Below the pieces are notes generated by a model that saw only the letters and a program-made list of their open reading frames with translations, was not told the origin of the DNA and ran no database searches. Shown here piece after piece: positions 5,590-6,329 of a DNA stretch of 6,329 bases. Source of the DNA: Thermodesulfobacteriota bacterium. Its GTDB lineage: Bacteria > Desulfobacterota > RBG-13-43-22. Both the position numbers and the translations under genes were made by a program. The stretch lies in assembly GCA_025454185.1 (NCBI GenBank), contig JALOOY010000103.1:1-6329 (forward strand), in the 5' to 3' direction. The first letter of the stretch is position 1. Every line of letters starts with the position of its first letter.

Positions 5590-6231
5590 ATGAATATCAT
5601 TCTCTTGGGACCGCCGGGCGCCGGCAAGGGGACGCAGGCGAAAATGATGATCGAAAAATATCAGATCCCGCAGATTTCCACCGGTGACATGCTCCGGGCC
5701 GCCCTGAAAGAACGGACCCCGCTGGGGCTGAAGGCCAAGGAATATATGGATAAAGGGGCCTTGGTGCCGGATGAAGTGGTCATCGGCCTGATTCAGGAGC
5801 GGCTCAAGGAGGCCGACTGCCGGCAAGGCTATATCCTGGACGGCTTTCCCCGGACCGTGGCCCAGGCCGAGGCTTTGGATAAGGTACTGGCGGGGCTGGG
5901 CTCCAAGATCGACCATGTGATCTCCATCGAGGTGGACAAGGGCGACCTGCTGAAACGACTCACCGGACGCCGGACCTGTCGCCAGTGCGGCGCCATGTTT
6001 CATGTTATTTTTTCCCCGCCCCTCAACAAGGACATTTGCGACAAGTGCCAGGGCGAGCTGTACCAACGGGACGACGACAACGAAGATACGGTCCGCAATC
6101 GGCTGGAGGTCTACGATGCCCAGACCTTTCCCCTGACCCAGTATTATCAGCGGCAGGGACTGGTACGGAAGATCGAAGGCGTGGGGAGCATTCAGCAAAT
6201 TTTCGAGCATATCGTCCAGACCCTGGCCTAA
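5590..6231 (+). CDS. adk: Adenylate kinase, zinc-ribbon LID form
   Basis: Adenylate kinase is a cytoplasmic enzyme that converts ATP + AMP to two ADP and so balances adenine nucleotides. The 213 residues correspond to the long bacterial form. The P-loop GPPGAGKGTQ spans residues 7-16 with K13 binding phosphates. The AMP-binding part includes STGDMLRAAL (30-39, with R36) and DGFPRT (84-89, with R88). R127, R160 and R171 match the catalytic arginines of the family. The LID carries C130-x2-C133 and C150-x2-C153, the same positions as the structural zinc site known from Bacillus-type enzymes; E. coli Adk lacks these cysteines. The ATG at 5590 has AAGGAGG seven bases upstream. The gene sits between secY and map, a common arrangement. 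All key residues are present, so the enzyme should be active. Confidence 0.98.
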   Translation: MNIILLGPPGAGKGTQAKMMIEKYQIPQISTGDMLRAALKERTPLGLKAKEYMDKGALVPDEVVIGLIQERLKEADCRQGYILDGFPRTVAQAEALDKVLAGLGSKIDHVISIEVDKGDLLKRLTGRRTCRQCGAMFHVIFSPPLNKDICDKCQGELYQRDDDNEDTVRNRLEVYDAQTFPLTQYYQRQGLVRKIEGVGSIQQIFEHIVQTLA

Positions 6232-6259
6232 GGGTGGAAGAGGTGCCTTCAGACGGCCG

Positions 6260-6329
6260 ATGATATCCATTAAGACCTCCGCCGAGATCGAAAAGATGGT
6301 CGTCTCGGGCCGGGTCTTGGCTGAAATTC
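6260..6329 (+). CDS. map: Type I methionine aminopeptidase (5' end, partial)
   Basis: Only the first 23 codons are in the window. The product starts MISIKTSAEIEKMVVSGRVL, which closely resembles the N-terminus of bacterial type I methionine aminopeptidase (MISIKTxxEIEKMxxAGR...). This metal-dependent enzyme removes the initiator methionine from new proteins with a small second residue. The metal-binding and catalytic residues lie beyond the window edge and cannot be checked. The ATG at 6260 is 28 bases after adk; no other standard start codon lies in frame back to the adk stop. The purine stretch GGAAGAGG (6236-6243) is 16 bases upstream, further than usual, so initiation may be weak or rely on another signal. 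Gene order secY-adk-map supports the call. Confidence 0.88.
   Translation, partial: MISIKTSAEIEKMVVSGRVLAEI

Noticed and set aside
5572..6270. 232-codon minus-strand open frame opposite adk
   Set aside because: It almost exactly mirrors adk, which has every catalytic motif; no recognisable protein family is seen in the antisense frame.

Overview
The window holds most of a bacterial spc-type ribosomal protein operon, all on the plus strand. The order is rpsQ (3' end only), rplN, rplX, rplE, rpsZ (zinc-type S14), rpsH, rplF, rplR, rpsE, rpmD, rplO, secY, adk and map (5' end only). Every gene is recognised from conserved protein sequence. Every complete gene has the usual family length and no frameshift.

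The DNA is moderately GC-rich. The gene order, the secY-adk-map tail and the bacterial-type proteins fit a bacterial chromosome. The mix of features suggests a deltaproteobacterial (Desulfobacterota-like) lineage: a short zinc-ribbon S14, an L24 with a four-cysteine ribbon, and an Adk with a four-cysteine LID. This placement is an inference from remembered family patterns; Firmicutes-like or other deep lineages share some of these traits.

Layout: 1-131 is the tail of S17. Positions 147-4252 carry ten further complete ribosomal protein genes with gaps of 6 to 69 bases. secY starts directly on the base after the rplO stop codon. adk follows after 26 bases behind a strong Shine-Dalgarno sequence, and map begins 28 bases after adk and runs off the end. 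No promoter, terminator, RNA gene, mobile element or CRISPR array could be supported inside the window, which fits one continuous transcript that starts upstream and ends downstream. The longest gap between genes is 69 bases (1440-1508).

Functionally, the ribosomal genes supply 30S proteins (S17, S14, S8, S5) and 50S proteins (L14, L24, L5, L6, L18, L30, L15). SecY is the core of the protein translocation channel, Adk balances adenine nucleotides, and methionine aminopeptidase trims the initiator methionine from new proteins. This is a conserved housekeeping region, and I found no sign of a new biological system. The points worth a second look are modest: three zinc-ribbon variants in one operon, several start-codon choices, and a small hairpin upstream of rpsZ.
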